This document shows positions 20,734 through 30,813 of a stretch of 64,000 nucleotides of DNA, one piece after another. Position numbers and translations under genes: made by a program. The notes beneath the pieces were generated by a model that saw only the letters and a program-made list of their open reading frames with translations, was not told the DNA's origin and made no database searches. Position 1 is the stretch's first letter. Each line of letters begins with the position of its first letter. The stretch comes from Paragorgia papillata. Its lineage: Eukaryota; Cnidaria; Anthozoa; Scleralcyonacea; Coralliidae. The DNA lies in NCBI GenBank assembly GCA_035771165.1, contig JAWNZC010000122.1, positions 2,769,501 to 2,833,500 on the forward strand. Reading direction: 5' to 3'.

Positions 20734-22268
20734 ATGAAATCAACGTATCTTTTCCTTGCTCTTGCAGTTCTTCTGGCAGTTGCTTACGCTCTGCCAATAG
20801 AAGATGAAGAAGAACAAGACGAAATGTGAGTATATACGTTTAAATCTAATTCTGTCAAATATACAAGCCATCTTACAAATATATGAAAACGGAGTTTCGT
20901 AGAAAAAAGCTCGAAACGTTATTCATAGCTATATATATACTAGTGCCCAAAATGTCTATATTTCTGCCAGATTTTCAACTTCCGCGTAATGTTTTTAGAA
21001 TCTCATGTAGTCAGTCCTTTATAAAAGTGTTATATTTGATATTTTGTTTGAATTCTTAAATTTCAAAGTGTGTAGTATTATTATATTATTCTGTAAATAT
21101 TATTTTATTCAAACACATATACCAAGGATGGTTGATTAAAGCAGTTCAATTTTCGTTTTCTTTCAAACACGTTTTTATAACCATTATCAAACAGGATTAC
21201 TTCCTGACATGCTGAAAAAGATACTTTAATTTGTATTTAACCCCTTAATTGGCGCCCGAGAACTTTCCCTAGCTTTGACGAGCAAAATCGTCTGGTGTTA
21301 GTCGGAGTAAAATACTAAAGTCGGCTGCATCGTTGAACTGAAAAAGAACGATACAGTCGGGAAAGAGTTAAGTTTTAATGGATTTACCTGATAACATTGC
21401 TTTTCTTTGGGCAGCCATAAATGTTGACCACTAGTGTATACCATGTTGCCAAGAACACATGCACTGATTGCGAAAATTGAAGTATATATGATTTAGATAA
21501 ATAATTTAGACAGACACAATGTAATAATATCATTATTCTTTTTATTTAAATATTATCATCATCATCATCATCGTCATCACCATAATTGTTTTTGTCTCTA
21601 TAATATATGTTATTACACCCGTTTTCAAAATTACGCGACCAGGCGGAAATATTGCAGTCGAGATGTAAGTTTCATGACAATTCAAAATACTTCAATATAA
21701 CTTACTTTGTCATCGTATTCAACATTCCCATGGATTGAATTGTTATATGGTTAAATAATTCGCCTTTCGGTCAGCATTAACGTCCTCATTTCATTGTATT
21801 CTGACTCAGTTCGTATTGAGGTCGCCATTTTGTGACAACAAATTGCTATAATAATCATATCACGCCACATGCATGTCAACTTCCAGGGTCGCGTAATTTT
21901 GAAAACGGGTGTAAAACATCAGTTTTTCAGCCAGTTTTTCACTAACAGCTAGCGACGTTTTATATCTTCTGCTCAATAAAGTAAATAAAGTACAGTCACC
22001 TTTAATACAAACTCAAAATACTTCATAAGAAAACGTAATAATCCTTTACAGCAACGAAATTGAAGCTGATCCTTATGAGAGGGGACACCATAGTCGTCGT
22101 CGTTGGCATCATGATCGCCAAAATGGTCGTTATGGTGGTGGATTTGGTGGTTGGCATCATGATCGCCAAAATGGTCGTTATGGTGGTGGATTTGGTGGTT
22201 GGCATCATGATCGCCAAAATGGTGGGCGGCGAAGATATGGTGCCGGTTATTCCGGCCGCCGATACTAA
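20734..22268 (+). CDS. Secreted Gly/His/Arg-rich repeat peptide precursor, two exons
   Basis: Exon 1 is 20734-20825 (donor GTGAGT) and exon 2 is 22052-22268 (acceptor CCTTTACAG). They join in phase 2 to give 102 residues. Residues 1-19 (MKSTYLFLALAVLLAVAYA) are a textbook signal peptide with an AYA/L cleavage site. Residues 20-40 are acidic (IEDEEEQDEINEIEAD), and residues 41-102 are strongly basic and rich in Gly, His, Arg, Trp and Tyr. The basic part holds three copies of a 16-residue unit, WHHDRQNGRYGGGFGG, the last cut after WHHDRQNG, encoded by 48-bp tandem repeats. RRR at 46-48 and 90-92 could be proprotein-convertase sites. Acidic pro-region plus cationic tail is the layout of many antimicrobial peptide precursors; His-rich repeats also suggest metal binding or an extracellular structural role. 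I recognise no named family. The intron contains two MITEs. AGTTACCAG/GTAAAA just after the stop could be a 3' UTR splice donor. Confidence 0.85.
21237..21371. mobile_element. Short TTAA-flanked MITE in the peptide gene intron
   Basis: A 135-bp segment begins TTAACCCCTTAATTGGCGCC and ends GGGAAAGAGTTAA. The flanking TTAA tetranucleotides are those expected of piggyBac-type insertions. A related partial sequence (TTAACCCCTTGATTACCAGG, then GACAAGTAAAATCGTTTGGC) lies at 25110-25195, outside the gene, which supports a dispersed family. Terminal complementarity is weak. Copy B: 49928-50062. Confidence 0.5.
21616..21911. mobile_element. Mariner-type MITE in the peptide gene intron
   Basis: 296 bp with perfect inverted ends CACCCGTTTTCAAAATTACG CGACC and their complement, flanked by TA on both sides, as for Tc1/mariner insertions. 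No coding capacity. Copy B: 50305-50600. Confidence 0.8.
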
Positions 22269-22329
22269 AAAGTTACCAGGTAAAAACATTCTACCCATTC
22301 TACATTTTTATTTAGTTTTGTTCTGTTCA

Positions 22330-22335
22330 ATTAAA
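22330..22335 (+). promoter_or_regulatory. Candidate poly(A) signal ATTAAA
   Basis: ATTAAA lies 62 bp after the stop codon of the peptide gene. It is a common variant hexamer; whether it is used is unknown. Confidence 0.4.
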
Positions 22336-22447
22336 GCCAATATACTAGTAATGGCTACGCAGCACACTACGTTTAATTCAAATCTAGGATAGGTTTGTAG
22401 CTAAGGTATTTCGGTTCCTCATTATATACAGTTGTTTCTGCTAGCTA

Positions 22448-22622
22448 TTAACTGACTTTTTATTAAAATGCTTTGAAACAAAATAAAAAATAAAAATAAT
22501 TGACCGAGCTTTCGAACTAAGCGATCATCGTCAGGGTAATCATCCTGACGACAAACGCTTAGTTCGAAAGCTCGGTCAATTATTTTTATTTTGTTTTAAA
22601 GTATTTTAATAAAAAGTCAATT
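22448..22622. repeat. 175-bp fold-back repeat
   Basis: The arms of about 85 bp (TTAACTGACTTTTTATTAAA inwards to GAGCTTTCGAACTAAGCG) pair around the loop GTAATCAT flanked by CATCGTCAGG / CCTGACGACA. It lies about 180 bp after the peptide gene stop, so it may fall in the 3' transcript. Copy B: 51137-51311. The following stretch to 23132 holds a T/G-run near 22792 and nothing else notable. Confidence 0.75.
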
Positions 22623-23142
22623 ACTAGCTAGTAGAAATAAACTGTATATATAATGAGGAAATATTCTTTCTTTAAAAAAGAATGCATTTCTTCAATATTT
22701 TATAATAACTTGATTATATTATTCCTGTAATAAAAATGATTTCCCAAGGCAAGGCCTCTATCTAATCTTTAAATGCACCAACCAGTTGGTAGTTTTTTTT
22801 TGGGGGGTTTTTTTTTGCGAGCGTTTTTAAAATGTTTCCCCCCGCTGATTGACGACCAATCAAAAACGTTGTTGTATTTAATCTATGTTATAATGTTTAT
22901 TTAACAATTAGATTATGAGTTCGAAATTTCTATGAGTGAATAGTGAAACTAACTTAATTGTTTTAGTAGGGACTAACTTAATTGTGTACCTTAGTTCTTC
23001 CAAATTATTTAAAAAAAACAAGCATAACCATTGTGTGTGAAAACCAAGGCAAACAAATCTTTCACTCCTCGTGGCCTCCGTGTTCAGTGCATGGCCGCGC
23101 GAGTACTGGTACTCAATTTGCTACTCGGAATCTATTTAACAA

Positions 23143-23318
23143 ATAGTTTCCATTTTGCCGTTGTCTTTTCAGTTATAGATGCACAGATGACGTCACAACG
23201 TGGTAAGAGCAAAAAAGTCGCCCACGAGACGCAGTCGAGTGGGTCACTGATGTTCTTACCATGACGTCTTCTGTGCATCTATAACTGAAAAGACAACAAA
23301 AAATGGAATCTATTTGTT
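23143..23318. mobile_element. Fold-back MITE present only in copy A
   Basis: The arms CAAATAGTTTCCATTTTGCC GTTGTCTTTTCAGTTATAGA TGCACAGATGACGTCA and their complement enclose a short GC-rich loop. The matching place in copy B (about 61550) lacks it and about 180 bp of flanking sequence. Confidence 0.65.
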
Positions 23319-23819
23319 TTATACAATACAAAAATTTAAAAGGTTTTTATCGAAACTCTTGCCGGATGTTGGGGCATGAAGAAAAAAAAGCAAGTCAGCT
23401 GACGTGATCTGACGTGTCCATGTGTCTGTCCTCTAATAGATCATGGCCAACAACCAATGAAAACACGCGTAGCAACCAGGGTATTGTATAATGAAGAATA
23501 GATATCGAGTAGCGTAGCCAATCAGATTGCTGCATTTACAACAGTATACTAGTAAGTTTCGACTAAATAGATTTAGATTGCGTGATAAATTTTTAAATTT
23601 ACTATATTTTATTTTAGAAACACAATTGAAGACCAGGCATAAATGGACAACCGACAACCCAAATCAACTGATAGAAAACTATTATAGCTGATTAGCTGAA
23701 TAAGCATTAAAATATCTCAAGCATTATCCTTGTTTAAAATTTACTTGAAATTGACTTGTCTTTTATTAATTGTCCTATAAAAGTTTCTTTGCACTTTTTG
23801 TTTTAATAAACAGAAAAGC

Positions 23820-23931
23820 ATGGCAGGAGTATTCACTGAAAACTACAAGAAAATCCAATATATGGATCGTTTATACTCACTTTATCGGTGGCCCCGTTGG
23901 GGTAGTGAAACAATACGAAATATTTGCATAG
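23820..23931 (+). CDS. Putative 5' coding exon of an unknown gene
   Basis: An acceptor-like TTTTAATAAACAG precedes an ATG whose frame reads MAGVFTENYKKIQYMDRLYS and LYRWPRWGSETIRNICI before a donor-like AG/GTAATA. The rest of a gene is not found downstream in the window, and I do not recognise the protein. Copy B (61886-61997) keeps the frame and both splice signals. It differs at four positions in 112 bases, three of them amino-acid changing (Lys to Ile, Leu to Phe, Tyr to His). That speaks against strong constraint. It may be a gene fragment or part of a repeat. Confidence 0.3.
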
Positions 23932-24122
23932 GTAATAGTTGAGTGGAATTTGGGAAAAAAACATGCACGAGTGCTATGCCTACATAGACGTCATCCTCAT
24001 TACCATTTTGGAAATACAAACCTCAATATAACAACAAATAAAAGTTCAAATCAAAACAATATTTTAGCATTCAACTATACACATTAAATACAATCCATAT
24101 GCAGTAATATCATATTTGGGTT

Positions 24123-24290
24123 TATAAGCACTTTAAAACAATCGCCGCGATCAGCCATGGCCGCGATCAGAGATCATATGGAAACAACGACACGATTGTT
24201 GATCGCTACAATCGCTGCGATCGATCGCTTAGTTAATTTATGAGCGATCGCGGCGATCGTAGCGATTATATGGAAACCATGGCTTTAGTT
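24123..24290. repeat. GATCGC-rich fold-back repeat
   Basis: AATCGCCGCGATCAGCCATGGC and related units (ATCGCTACAATCGCTGCGAT, GCGATCGTAGCGATTATATG GAAACCATGGCT) form overlapping palindromes. In copy B (63185-63310) a first unit is lost and several CpG sites have changed. Confidence 0.55.
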
Positions 24291-24468
24291 CATTCACTAT
24301 AAGTCAATAACATACTGAGTTCATTCGTGATAAGATAATATCCGTCGTTATTTAGCACAAAAATAGTAAACCATGCAGATGTAGTTTTAGAAGGGTCCCC
24401 GAAGGGAGTTCTAGATCCCATTTCCCAATGTGCAGTAAATACCACTCCCATTGACATTGACAACCATA

Positions 24469-24778
24469 GAGATCATAAATAAAACTAGAGAAGACATTGG
24501 GGGGAGGGGGGGGGGGGGGACTCCATTCAAACGCGGTACCAATTGAAGGCTGTCATCTTGGATCAGTTGGGGGGTAAAATTTAAAACCCGGGTGTAAAAC
24601 TACTCGGTCGCAGACCTTTCCTACGATGAGAGCTCTCGGATAGTATGAAAAGTACTAGGACCGAGTAGTTTTACATCCAGGTTTGCAATTTTTCCCCCAA
24701 CTGATCCAAGATGGCAGCCTTCAAATTGTTACCTGATTTTGGTCCCAATGTCCCCTGTTTTATTTATGATCTCTATGT
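24469..24778. repeat. Fold-back repeat with G-run
   Basis: AGAGATCATAAATAAAACTA GAGAAGACATTGGGG pairs with CCCAATGTCCCCTGTTTTAT TTATGATCTCT. An inner pair is TTGGATCAGTTGGGGGG with its complement, and CTACTCGGTCGCAGACC with its complement. The G-run is about 28 bases with one A. Copy B: 63493-63893. Confidence 0.7.
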
Positions 24779-25324
24779 TGACAATCTTCTGAATCACAAA
24801 CACTACAGGTTCTCCTCATTAAAATTTTTCCCACTGGCACTTTAATCCCATTCCCCGTGGTAACAATTCCAGCTCAAAATCCAATTCCCATGAGTGTTAA
24901 AAATGGGAAAATCCAGGTTACCATTTTACCCTTCAAGACCCTCTTTTAGCGGAGCGATATAGTAGGTCCTTTTTAACTGACCTATATAAAAACCATCAAG
25001 TTAAGCATGAACGAACTAAATTAATTAAAATTATTGCGAGATGTATTCTGGCAAGAACTACCGAAATAATTGAAGATTTTAGTTGTTTTGCTCTACAAGT
25101 TGTCGTAAGTTAACCCCTTGATTACCAGGGGTCTTCCCTTGACGAGTTGACAAGTAAAATCGTTTGGCGTTAGCCAGAGTAATTGAATACAAACTGAAGG
25201 AGTGAAGGACGTCAGAGAACAGTCATGTTTAATAATTGCGAAACCGAGGTTTGGCCGAGTTGTCTCCAGATCAGTGGTTGTCTCTTTTGAACGAAGCTTT
25301 TATTGCCATTTTATCGATGTTTTT

Positions 25325-25690
25325 GACCCTCCACGGGAAAACGTACGTTAACGATATTCCGTTCGAATGGTAAAAAAAACGGATAGCAAACGGATGATGA
25401 ACGGTCTTGAAAAGCGTTTAAACGGCTTTCCAAAAAAAATCGAACGGTTTTAGGCGGCCGTTTGAACGCTTTTGGGCTAACGTTCGAACGATTTTGAGGA
25501 ACCGTTTGAACGGAATTGGACAGCCGTTTGAACGGTTTACAATAGCCGTTTGAACGGTTTACCATAGCCGTTCGAACGGTTTACCCCAGCCGTTTGAACG
25601 ATATATATTTTCCACAGCCGTTTGAACGGTTTTGGGGAAGCGTTTTAACGCTTTCAAACAACCGTTTGAACGGCATAATGGACAAACGGT
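25325..25690. repeat. Minisatellite of CCGTTTGAACGGTTT units
   Basis: About twelve imperfect units of roughly 20-24 bp with the palindromic core CCGTTTGAACGG. It starts with GACCCTCCACGGGAAAACGT, the complement of the right flank of the array at 2619-2880, so this is an inverted relative of that block. Confidence 0.8.
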
Positions 25691-25939
25691 TATAGTTTAT
25701 AATATATTATATATTATATATAATATATAACTATTTTGGACGCATTTTACTTGTTAAGTGGGGACACGGCGAAACTTAGTAAGCATTTAAAAACTACATC
25801 CTTAACTCTTTTGGGTCGGTGTATAGCTTCTCAGTGACCTATACCTAACATACTTTAGTATTTTACCATTGCTAACGCTATACGGTTTCACTTGTTATGA
25901 TGAGAGTTTCCTGTTCCGAAAGAGATAAGTGGTTCTGCC

Positions 25940-26095
25940 CAGGCTATCTTTAAAACGGGGAACAGGGACTCGGGGAATGGGAACGGGGAATGGGAACGGG
26001 GAATGGGAACGGGGAATGGGAATCAGGGGGTGTCAAACGGGGAATCAGGGGGTGACAAACGGGGAATCAGGGGGTGACAACAGGGAAACAGGGAA
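25940..26095. repeat. Minisatellite of GGGGAATGGGAAC units, inverted relative of 1687-2625
   Basis: Preceded by GGCTATCTTTAAAACGGGGA, the complement of the junction at 2619. The array then runs GGGGAATGGGAAC x4 and GGTGWCAAACGGGGAATCAG x3. Here the array is not interrupted by the hairpin-ended TIR element. The stretch 26096-26629 beyond it holds nothing recognisable. Confidence 0.8.
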
Positions 26096-26629
26096 TACGT
26101 TAAAGAAACCCAAATTACATTTATGTAGACTGATATAAATGCATCCACGGCATGCTAATTCTCTACGTACTCGTGCTATGTAATCAAAATTTACTTGCTG
26201 CGTACAGGAAATTTTTAAAACGGTACGTTATTAAGTCTGGTTTTCGTACGTTGGCAATGTTTTTCTGGCCCCATTTTCAGTAATCATTGATGGGAAAAAT
26301 GTTTTATTTATTGGCTAGTATTCTCTCTTTCATTGATCACCAAAAATGCCAATGGAACATGAGGACATCGCCGATAAATTGAGATGAATGAAAACCAGGC
26401 TTTTGTAACCAAATTTTTATTGTTTATATTGGTATTTTTTTAAGCTTAGAAAATTTTCTGCATACAAAAGTGCGCATTGATAACATACAACCAATTTGAA
26501 TTGACTAGGCCAAGGCATTAAGTTTCATGAAAGTTAGTTATCCAAAAACAAAATATCTTGACAATGTAGCAGGGCAAATTAGTTGCACGCACTCATGCAA
26601 CTGATATAATCATGTAGTGAAATAAAAGT

Positions 26630-26762
26630 ATAGTGCTGCGTAGGCAGTGTAGAAACAACAATCGAAATATAGTTAGGAGTCTAACGTTTCGAGCGAAGGT
26701 CCTTCGTCAGAGAGAAACGTCAGTATATCTAACCTTACTATATTTCGATTGATATAATCATG
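26630..26762. repeat. Short fold-back repeat, CTAACGTTTCGAGCGAAGG family
   Basis: CAATCGAAATATAGTTAGG pairs with CCTTACTATATTTCGATTG, and GCGAAGG with CCTTCGT at the centre. The minus strand reads CTGACGAAGGACCTTCGCTC GAAACGTTAG, reminiscent of the CTGANGA...GAAAC motif but with an alternative stem (CGAAGG/CCTTCG) that consumes the core. A second member is at 27165-27296 with the same leading GTGCTGCGTAGGCAGTGTAG. Confidence 0.6.
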
Positions 26763-27164
26763 CATGCACTGCCAGTTCATATTAAAAGAAAATTATCATG
26801 ATGGATATTTCCATGTTGTCTTTGTAATTTACTCGTAACAGGAACAAAAATTCTCTACTAGTAGTAATAGAAGCATTATATAGTAATAATATCTAATATA
26901 GAGTAAAATGTTTCTCGAGTCTGGTTGTTTCCAGTGCAATAAATTCCAAAGAACACTGCAAAAGTCTGTTTTTACAGTGCAAAAATTTCTTCCCACAGTG
27001 CAAAACTCCGTTATCACAATTTACCGAAATTTATAGTGAATTTCGCTTTAATTTGGCAAGTGAAGTGCCTGCTAAAACTCCTAAGCAATGTATTAAAGTA
27101 CTTTTTTCAAAAGTCCTAAGCAATGTATTAAAGTACTTTTTAAGTGTATACTGCTATTATCAGT

Positions 27165-27296
27165 ACAATAAAAGTAGCGTGCTGCGTAGGCAGTGTAGAA
27201 ACAACAATCGAAATATAGTAAGGTTAGGTATACTGCCGAAACAGAGAACGTAGGAATCTAACGTTTCGAGCGAAGGCCCTTTGTCAGAGAGAAAAG
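27165..27296. repeat. Second member of the CTAACGTTTCGAGCGAAGG repeat family
   Basis: Shares GTGCTGCGTAGGCAGTGTAG AAACAACAATCGAAATATAG and CTAACGTTTCGAGCGAAGG with 26630-26762, in direct orientation, 530 bp away. The interval between them holds only AT-rich sequence with a duplicated CCTAAGCAATGTATTAAAGTAC. Confidence 0.6.
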
Positions 27297-27299
27297 TAA

Positions 27300-27419
27300 G
27301 GCCTGTTCCAAACGCCGCTCTTCTTATGTGCCGAACCTAATGATAATGACATAAATCCTTTGTTTATGCTGATTTGCATTAGGTTCGACGCATGAGAAGA
27401 GCGGCGTTTGGAACGGGCC
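27300..27419. mobile_element. 120-bp Harbinger-like MITE
   Basis: Inverted ends GGCCTGTTCCAAACGCCGCT CTTC and complement (GGCCCG at the other end), flanked by TAA on both sides (27297-27299 and 27420-27422). A 3-bp TWA duplication and a GG start are typical of PIF/Harbinger. Confidence 0.75.
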
Positions 27420-27422
27420 TAA

Positions 27423-28229
27423 AGAGTGTAAACAAACAATGAGCTTATATACGAAAGGTAATCATGTGACCAAAAATAAGCCAATCAGATAAAAATGACA
27501 ATAAAAAATTGATAATGAGATGCGAAAAATTAGCCAATCAAAGCAAAATAACAATAACAAATAGATGATGAGATGCGAAAGACATTTGCTATTCATACCG
27601 TCGATGAGTAAAAAGGAGGGGGTGTAAAAAGGATGAGCGAGAGTAAAAATAGATAAATTAATAAAGTGAAAACACTGTTTATGTCCGCCCTTGCTGAACA
27701 GAAACAACGTCTTCAGAGGTGTTAAATAAAAGAAAAACGTTTGTTGAGTCCGTGAGGATGAATGGTACCACGAAGTAACGTTTGAAAGATTCTGGACAAA
27801 TGTGAAATTTTAATTAAGTCAAAAAGCCGGTTGGTTCATCAAGACCATCAAGCCCTGACAGATGTGAGAGATAAGCCATAGAAAACATTATTTTATCAAT
27901 ACGCTTGCCGCCTGAGTTTGCAAAAGCCGAAGCACATTATTCGTAATCGTATTTTTGATATGCTAATATTGCGGACTACCGACACCAGCAATTAACAATT
28001 TTACCAGTTAACAATGAAATGTAAACAACACTAGTATTATTAGACGACAAAGTCGCAGATTGTTTCCTTTTTTGAACCAAGAAACAGTCTTTCTAAATTA
28101 CAAAGTAACTAAGCTTCTTGATATAGATTTCTCCATGCTTTCCTTTGAATAAGGTTGATGTGTTTCGTATTAAGGATATCTTATTCTTTAGCAGTTTAAA
28201 ACAAAATAGTCGAAAATCTAACCGTACTC
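27423..28229. other. Unannotated stretch up to the start of copy B
   Basis: AT-rich, with no gene or clear repeat. The join between copies lies somewhere at or before 28229; no distinct repeat or transposon marks it. Confidence 0.4.
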
Positions 28230-28572
28230 AAATTACATTTGCGGTCACACAAAACAACAACTCAAATTTACATGCCATAAAATACCATCAGAAACTTGTT
28301 TTCTTCCAACCTGAGATGTAACTACCCACTTTTGTATGTAAAGTTCACAATTATATAAAAATAATTGACAAATATCTTAATAAACAAAGCCTAAACATAC
28401 TGCCGGTCTTTAAGTGTTATTAGTTTGCCATGCTGCGAACAGATCATTGCCTCACACGGCCTGTATTTTGAATCGAAACAGGGTTTATTACAAGTTCCAA
28501 TAAAGGCAGCAAAAACAGTGAATATAAGACATATTATCCAATACCCAAATTGATAATCATAATTTACGGAGT

Positions 28573-29139
28573 GCCGGTGTAACAGGACAGATGCCCCCCC
28601 CCCCCCTTTCCACGCTTCGAAACATCAACTCAACGACGTTACAATCAATTTAATTCACATCTATTTAATAAATTGGAAATTCGGCAAATTCTAATGCATT
28701 TCCGCGTGCTGGCTTTCGGACTTTCTCTCTTCTCATTATTTTGACACCATAAATAGACCTCTTGAAATAGACCTCGGTTTTCGGGTCTGGCATACTCTGA
28801 AAAAGGCACTATTTCGGCACGGGTTTTTTCTCTGAAGCACTGTTTCAAAAATAGAAAAACAACCATTAATCATTGCCGCCAACCGCGATTAACATTTCAA
28901 TGGCGCTTTGGGAGACATTTCAACGTCTATCGAACGCTTGAAAAAATCATTTAACCATCTAAGAGTTTTATTGTTAGTTTCGAAACAGTTTCAATACATT
29001 TCGAACTTGGTTTAAGAAGTATTTTAAAGGATTTCACAAGGGGGGCATCTGGTCCTGAGGGTAGGCATCTGGTCCTAGTGCCAGATGCCCCGGGGGGCAT
29101 TCTGAAAGGGGGGGGGGCATCTGGTCCTGTTACACCGGC
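28573..29139. mobile_element. Non-autonomous TIR DNA element (copy B)
   Basis: Copy B equivalent of the element at 344-904, with the same inverted termini and slightly longer C and G runs. It was therefore present before the duplication or haplotype split. Confidence 0.75.
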
Positions 29140-29284
29140 CAATTTTATATTCCATTTTGTAGAACTAAGATAAAACAGTTCACTGTAAATTTCCAAGGTC
29201 CAAATTTTTTTAATTCATAGAGTCCTGAGATTCGTGACACACCTACAATATCATCCTTCCAGTCTAAGTTAAAAAAGTACTACT

Positions 29285-29566
29285 TCTCTTGTCTTTAGTC
29301 CCCTATATGTATTTTTCATATTATTGTATTATAGCTTCACTCGTACTATTATCGGCTGAATTATTTGTAATCTGCATGCCAACTATATTTCTATCCATAT
29401 TTGTTCAATTTGACGAGGTAACCCATACCACGATAAGCCCCTATGGTTTCTATTTGGGTTCCCTCGCCACGTGTTTCTCTTTATATACTATTGCGTAATT
29501 TATCTTTTCTTTATACTCTTGTAATTTCGTGGTAAATAATTAAATCAAATCAAATCAATCAAATCA
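29285..29566 (+). mobile_element. LINE 3' end fragment (copy B)
   Basis: Copy B equivalent of 1050-1331. A one-base insertion (CCCCTATGG against CCCTATGG) shifts the chance ORF, which confirms that the ORF is not under coding constraint. Confidence 0.5.
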
Positions 29567-30048
29567 TATAACGCCGGATGTGAAAGCGTTAATGTATTTC
29601 AAAGCTTTCTATATTTTGTTGCCTCGGTAGAAAACGTTAACCGACTTGTCCAGAGTGTCCGAATATTGTCGCACAGCCTATCACGAGGTTGTGAATCCGG
29701 TCTAATGGTCTACAGTATATTATATATTGTAGAAATTGGGTTTCATGGTTAAACTCTGTTAAACCTTGCGCTAAATAGTGAAACCGAAAACTGTTATTTC
29801 TCTTTACTGATAATACTGTTTTTCTCTATAACATAGGATTTGAACTTAAGCTATGAATGGCATTCCGAACGGACGACGTCGCAGCGATTTGTTTGCTCGA
29901 ACCTTGCCTAAATACATATTTCAGCTGATTCCCCGTTTTACACCCCCCTGCTTCCCATTCCCCGTTTGATACCCCCTGATTCCCCGTTTGACACCCCCCT
30001 GATTCCCGTTCCCCGTTCCCATTCCCCGTTCCCATTCCCCGTTCCCAT

Positions 30049-30813
30049 CAATCTCGTACCCAGAGCCTGCGATCCTTTTGGTCATTACCAAGGAACGGAG
30101 GCTCTGGGAAACTCCGATGAAAAAAGACCCCAAAATTGGGTTTTTGTTCCCAGTCCTCTGGTTCCCAGTTCCCTATAATTTGTAACAATCATCGACGATC
30201 GTTCGCTTGTTCGAAGACCAGGAAAAATATTTGTTTACTGATAAAAAAGGCCCAACATGTTTTACAAAGCTCTCGACAATACAATCGATACAAATGGCCT
30301 TTCTTCGCTTTTCTCAAAATCGTCAACCAGACGATTTGACGAGTGTGTTTTAAATGACCGCGTCGCCGTCAGCACTCGGCAGTGATCGGCTCAGCCGCTC
30401 AGGTAAGAAATTGTACTTTTTGCCAGGAATTTTAGCTAAACTACATCGACCTTGTATTCTCTAATATAATTTTAAAGTTCTGAGACGAAACTGCGAAGAA
30501 TTACGAGACGAGTCAGACGATGGATGTTTGTTTGGCGACGAAGCGACAATAATAATAGTTTTAACTTGTAAATTGTCGGTATTGTTGCTGTTTTGAATTA
30601 TTTCATGTGTTCAATTATATTTTGGGTCTGTCGTGTATAATTATGTGTTACAGAACGTCGAGAAATCGATTAAACAAGTTAGCAACGTGCACACTATTTG
30701 AAATTTTACTGTTTTTAAACTAACCAATCAGATGACGAGTTTCATCGGAGTTTCCCAGAGCCTCTGATTCTTGGTAGTAGCCAAAAGGATCGCAGGCGCT
30801 GGGTACGAGATTG
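30049..30813. mobile_element. Hairpin-ended TIR element with 9-bp TSD (copy B)
   Basis: Copy B equivalent of 1814-2577, with the same flanking CGTTCCCAT duplications (30040-30048, 30814-30822). The insertion therefore predates the split of the two copies. Confidence 0.85.

Larger units (their letters stand above)
1..24894. repeat. Large direct duplication, copy A
   Basis: This segment recurs, in the same order and orientation, from 28230 to the end of the window. Base 1 matches base 28230 and base 24894 matches about base 64000. Corresponding genes and repeats show offsets that drift from 28229 to 28082 by small indels, then jump by 615 and 9741 where copy B carries insertions. Over the first 22.8 kb the copies differ only by scattered substitutions, homopolymer and microsatellite length changes, and a few small indels. 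The left limit lies outside the window. The stretch 24895-28229 would belong to the same unit if the arrangement is a simple tandem, but its second copy would fall beyond base 64000. Confidence 0.95.

Noticed and set aside
22060..22392. 110-residue ORF rich in VVVGIMIAKMV repeats
   Set aside because: It is the other reading frame of the 48-bp repeats in exon 2 of the peptide gene. The spliced frame has a signal peptide and splice sites and explains the region better. The same holds for 50749-51081 and the antisense ORFs 22023-22298 and 50712-50987.
26680..26720. Hammerhead ribozyme in CTGACGAAGGACCTTCGCTCGAAAC
   Set aside because: The competing CGAAGG/CCTTCG helix uses the core bases and no stem II forms beside GAAA. 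Kept only as a repeat.
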